Shown in pieces: positions 61,125 to 64,000 of a stretch of 64,000 bases of DNA. The stretch covers positions 62,001 to 126,000 of the forward strand of contig CAJTXA010000002.1 of NCBI GenBank assembly GCA_910579865.1, written 5' to 3'. The notes below the pieces were generated by a model. That model was not told where the DNA came from. It did no database searches and saw only the letters and a list, made by a program, of their open reading frames with translations. This DNA is from an uncultured Lachnospiraceae bacterium (GTDB taxonomy: Bacteria > Bacillota > Clostridia > Lachnospirales > Lachnospiraceae). Position 1 is the first letter of the stretch; each line of letters opens with the position of its first letter. The position numbers were made by a program, and so were the translations under genes.

Positions 61125-62585
61125 ATGGCAAACTTTATTGTCGAATTTCCGTTAAAGACAGAAAAGTATCAAGAAGATATTTTAAATAAACGTTTTGAAA
61201 TTGGAAGACATATTTATAATTCTTTGGTTAATGTAACACAAAAACATTATAAAGAAATGATTAAAACAAAGAAGTATCGTACGCTTCTATCTTCATTAAC
61301 TGGAAATAAGAAATCTAATAAAGAAATTTGGAAACAAATAAATGATATTCGTAAACAATATGGTATGTCAGAATATTCCTTTCATGAAGATGTAAAACAA
61401 ATGCAAAAGTATTTCAAAAGCAATATTGATTCTTTTACTGCACAGAAGATTGCAATAGAATTATGGAAATCTTATGATAAATTATTCTACGGAAATGGAA
61501 AGAAAGTTTATTATAAAAAATATGGTGAATTTAATTCACTTGAAGGGAAATCTAATACAACAGGTATTCGTTTTAAAGACGACATGATTACTTGGAACGG
61601 ATTAAAAATACCTGTTGTTATAGATTATGATAACTATTATGAATATCAAGCAATGCAGTCTAAAATCTGCTACAACAGAATTGTACGGAAATACGTGAGA
61701 AATAAATATAAATATTATGTACAGATTGTATGGAAAGGTAATCCACCTGTAAAAATAGATACTGATACAGGTGAAATGAAACATTATATTGGAAAAGGTG
61801 ATATTGGAATTGATATAGGAACTCGCACCATTGCTATTTCAAGTAAGTCTGATGTAAAAATATTAGAACTTGCTGATAGAGTTGAGAATATTGAGAATCA
61901 GAAAGAAAAACTTCTTAGAAAGATGGATAGGTCAAGGCGAGTAACAAATCCAAACAATTATAATGAAGATGGAACTATTAAGAAACAAGGAAATAAAAAA
62001 GTTGCATGGATTCAATCAAATCACTATATGAAATATCAAAAGGAATGAAAAGAATTATATAGAAAGCAAGCGGATATTAGAAAATATCAACATGAATGTT
62101 TAGCAAATGCTATTATATCTCTTGGCAATAAAGTATAGGTTGAAAAAATGAATTTTGCAGGACTTCAAAAACGTGCTAAGAATACGGAAAAGAATGACAA
62201 AGGAAAGTTTAAGAAAAAGAAACGTTTTGGCAAATCATTAGCGAATAAAGCACCATCCATGCTATTAACTATCATAGATAGAAAATTAGGGTATTATGGT
62301 GAGAAATTGATTGAGATTAACACATTGGAAGCAAAGGCGAGTCAGTTTAATCATTTTGACAGAACATATACGAAGAAAACATTATCGCAAAGATGGGATG
62401 ATTTTAATGGAATTCGAATACAAAGAGATTTATACTCCGCGTTTCTTATAATGAACATAAGTGATGATTTAAAGAATTTTAATATGGATAAGTGTAATGA
62501 AAGGTTTGAAAACTTTTATAGACTTCATAATATTGAAGTTGGTCGATTAACAGGTAAGAAAAATTTAAGTAGTATAGCAATATAA
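61125..62585 (+). pseudogene. tnpB: TnpB RNA-guided nuclease, inactivated by two in-frame stops
   Basis: The ATG at 61125 follows GAGGTG. The frame holds the TnpB plan: N-terminal helical/REC region, then RuvC-I (KGDIGIDIGTRTIAIS), coiled region, RuvC-II (VEKMNFAGLQKRA, with the catalytic Glu) and a C-terminal DLYSAFLIMN, probably the RuvC-III equivalent. Two nonsense codons interrupt it: TGA at 62046-62048 and TAG at 62136-62138, both in the same frame as the rest, with no indel. The zinc finger usual in TnpB is not evident. As it stands the product would lack RuvC-II/III and be inactive. Confidence 0.85.
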
Positions 62586-62750
62586 AATAGAAATAGGTTT
62601 TGACACGAGCCTTATGCTGTCGCAAATGGATACAAGGGTATCTTTGGTAGTGAAAGTCTTATAGAAAATCATTCGTCTTATATGCTTTCGAGTATATTTG
62701 GAAGTGAATGTATATAAGAACCCAACGTGCTTTAGCCGTTGGAGTGTCAG
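62586..62750 (+). ncRNA. probable guide-RNA (omega/reRNA) region at the IS right end
   Basis: Between the end of tnpB and the right-end hairpin lie about 165 bases without a gene. They contain paired segments (GGATACAAGGGTATC near 62627-62641 and TATATGCTTTCGAGTATA near 62678-62695) before the terminal hairpin. In related elements this end of the tnpB transcript is the guide scaffold. Assigned by position only. Confidence 0.45.
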
Positions 62751-62957
62751 ATTATAGATTATAATGAAACAGAAGGCTATTTAAATATGTTATTGAATGG
62801 TTATAATGAAGAGGTGATTTGTATTTTTTCAAAAAAATTGTTAGAATATGATTTAGAGTTTAGAAAAAAAATCTATCAATTATTAAGAGGATTGGAAACA
62901 TGCTTAAAAAGATCTGGATACAAGGCAAAATGGATATTGAAAGATAGTGATAAATAA
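62751..62957 (+). pseudogene. C-terminal fragment cut off by the IS element
   Basis: An open frame with no start signal: IIDYNETEGYLNMLLNGYNE, VICIFSKKLLEYDLEFRKK, then a helical basic end (CLKRSGYKAKWILKDSDK). It starts at the IS right end and is in phase with the broken immunity copy left of the element (codon boundary at 60573 and at 62751). Removing the element would join FNLYFY to IIDYNE in one frame. It does not resemble the second half of the intact immunity protein, so the joined gene may have had a different C-terminus. Confidence 0.5.
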
Positions 62958-63082
62958 CTTGATTTAATGGATTAGAAGCAGAAATATAATAAGAAAATAA
63001 TTGTATTCTTATAGTTTTAAACTGAAACATAATGGGATATATAACAATTGAGGGTGCACTATATTGATGTTAGGATAAATAG

Positions 63083-63114
63083 TAAAGTATTATAATTTTT
63101 ATTATAATACTTTA
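63083..63114. promoter_or_regulatory. 14-bp perfect inverted repeat upstream of the TIR gene
   Basis: TAAAGTATTATAAT-TTTT-ATTATAATACTTTA. It contains a TATAAT on each strand and lies 33 bases before the start codon, so it may be operator and -10 region of the TIR/STAND operon, or a weak terminator of earlier transcripts. Confidence 0.45.
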
Positions 63115-63146
63115 TATTCTATAGAAATTATGCGGAGGAAAAATCT

Positions 63147-63797
63147 ATGGGGAAACAAATAAAAAATGATTTAAGACATGTTACAATAGAAGGAAATTAC
63201 ACTGGTGGAAATAATATTGTAAACTATTATACTTCTCAGAAGGAAGAGGAGAAAGTAGATAAGAAGAATAAAACAATTTTTCTTTCTTATAATTGGCATG
63301 ATGAAGAGATAGTGGATAGAATTGATCAATATTTGTCAAAACTTTCTGGTATAGTTGTAAAAAGGGATATACGTGATATTGGCTCATGGAAGAGTATTCG
63401 AGAGTTTATGAAAAGTATTCGACAGCAAGATTATGCCGTTCTTATTGTTAGTGATTCATATTTGCGATCAAAAAATTGCATGTTTGAGGTAACAGAGATT
63501 ATAAAAGAACCAGAATATAAAGATAGGGTATTTCCCGCTATTATAGAACATGGTATATATAATTCATTTATTCGTGTAGAATATATTAAGTATTGGCAGC
63601 AGGAATGTGATAAGCTAGAGGCTGCTATAAAAAGGTTAGATCTAGAAAATGCTACAGAATTGACAGCTGATTTGAAATGGTATAAAAGTATTGCTTTTTC
63701 TATGGGAGAATTTTTAAGTATGATTGCTGATAAGAATAATCCAGATATTCAAAATATAGAGATTCAAATAGAAAATGCTATATTGAAGAATAGGTAG
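63147..63797 (+). CDS. TIR-domain protein with N-terminal GGN motif
   Basis: A 216-residue cytoplasmic protein. Residues 43-150 are a TIR domain: KTIFLSYNWHDEEIVDRID (strand A and box 1), VVKRDIRDIGSWKSIREFM, DYAVLIVSDSYLRSKNCMFEV with the conserved Glu114 in the place of the NADase catalytic Glu. Before it, residues 12-28 form a short motif (VTIEGNYTGGNNIVNYY) shared with the next protein. The rest is helical. Prokaryotic TIR domains hydrolyse NAD+ or make cADPR-type signals in phage defence. CGGAGG 9 bases before the ATG. The STAND-like gene follows after 16 bp. Confidence 0.85.
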   Translation: MGKQIKNDLRHVTIEGNYTGGNNIVNYYTSQKEEEKVDKKNKTIFLSYNWHDEEIVDRIDQYLSKLSGIVVKRDIRDIGSWKSIREFMKSIRQQDYAVLIVSDSYLRSKNCMFEVTEIIKEPEYKDRVFPAIIEHGIYNSFIRVEYIKYWQQECDKLEAAIKRLDLENATELTADLKWYKSIAFSMGEFLSMIADKNNPDIQNIEIQIENAILKNR

Positions 63798-63813
63798 AAA
63801 GAAGGAATTTATT

Positions 63814-64000
63814 ATGAAACATATAGAAAATCGGCTTGAAAATTGTAACATAAATGATTATATAGGAGGTAATCAGACTAGCAATTTTTATATTTCTATG
63901 CTTCAAGATAAAGAACGAGAATTTGTTATTACGTATAATACAAATATTAGACCAGTATCCTATTTTACTGGACGTGAGATGGAATTGCAGGAATTACGCC
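63814..64000 (+). CDS. STAND-type NTPase, N-terminus only (cut by window end)
   Basis: 62 codons are visible. After a short head (residues 5-26) that repeats the motif of the TIR protein (CNINDYIGGNQTSNFY), a linker leads to RPVSYFTGREMELQEL (about residues 46-61). The F.GRE.EL..L pattern marks the entry to the nucleotide-binding domain of STAND (NB-ARC/NACHT-like) proteins. Walker A and B lie beyond the window. Start ATG 63814 after AAGGAA, 16 bp from the TIR gene, so they are one operon. Likely a sensor/regulator of the TIR effector; this is inference from the shared motif and order. Confidence 0.65.
   Translation, partial: MKHIENRLENCNINDYIGGNQTSNFYISMLQDKEREFVITYNTNIRPVSYFTGREMELQELR

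Larger units (their letters stand above)
60573..62750 (+). mobile_element. IS200/IS605-family insertion sequence
   Basis: About 2178 bases with tnpA and a broken tnpB in the same direction. The left end follows TTAC (the target type of IS608-like elements) and has a hairpin with CCCAC/GTGGG (60591-60610). The right end has the hairpin CCAACG-N9-CGTTGG (62722-62742) and GTGTCAG. The exact ends are inferred from where the interrupted gene loses and regains an open frame. Confidence 0.75.

Overview
The window looks like a chromosomal segment of a low-GC, Gram-positive anaerobe of the Clostridia, most likely a Lachnospiraceae gut commensal. The evidence is AT-rich codon use, strong AAGGAGG-type ribosome binding sites, a CIRCE/HrcA-controlled groESL operon, a T-box in front of leuS, FeoAB, a bacterial GlnRS, and several domain families common in that group (DUF6062, DUF6171, DUF5050, DUF2225). 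No species call is justified from sequence reading alone.

Bases 1-43,800 are mostly housekeeping and almost all on the + strand. In order: dapA (tail) and dapB; a gliding-motility-type ABC export cluster (ATPase, permease, GldG-like, DUF4340); a small lipoprotein; a short FNT channel; a decayed island (7.4-9.65 kb) ending at a class II tRNA-Leu with anticodon AAG; a cell-wall amidase with a SPOR domain; an HD phosphohydrolase; DUF5050; pheA; a polyphosphate pair (Ppx-like and ppk1); a two-component system followed by a second ABC export cluster with a 941-residue membrane protein; two PHP-domain proteins; glnS; DUF2225; a MocR regulator lacking its PLP lysine; DUF6062 and DUF6171; groES-groEL; an XpaC-like/TelA pair; feoAB; and T-box-controlled leuS. 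Two unusually long intergenic palindromes (31.28-31.37 and 39.33-39.50 kb) stand out.

From about 42.6 kb the sequence becomes accessory: short orphan ORFs, a fragment of an S8 peptidase, a PPOX-fold protein, a divergent AraC/PTS-HAD sugar locus, a stub of a large serine recombinase and an Rpn-like PD-(D/E)XK protein. Two tandem XRE-TPR regulators then converge on a 57-codon secreted peptide gene that is too short for ordinary gene calling. This looks like a PlcR/Rgg-type peptide-sensing cassette, and it lies beside a very large secreted vWA-RHS polymorphic toxin. The toxin gene is split by two compensating single-base frameshifts at A-tracts and carries a putative nuclease tip. An immunity-like gene with an internally duplicated domain follows. 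Behind it are a decayed RHS tip and a second, dying immunity copy broken by two nonsense codons and by an IS200/IS605 element (TnpA intact, TnpB with two in-frame stops).

The window closes with the start of a probable defence operon: a TIR-domain protein (complete) followed 16 bp later by a protein that begins like a STAND NTPase (cut by the window edge). Both carry the same short N-terminal motif around a GGN core, which suggests a homotypic link between a TIR effector and a STAND sensor. This pair is the best candidate for an undescribed system here; the toxin/peptide-signalling block is the second.
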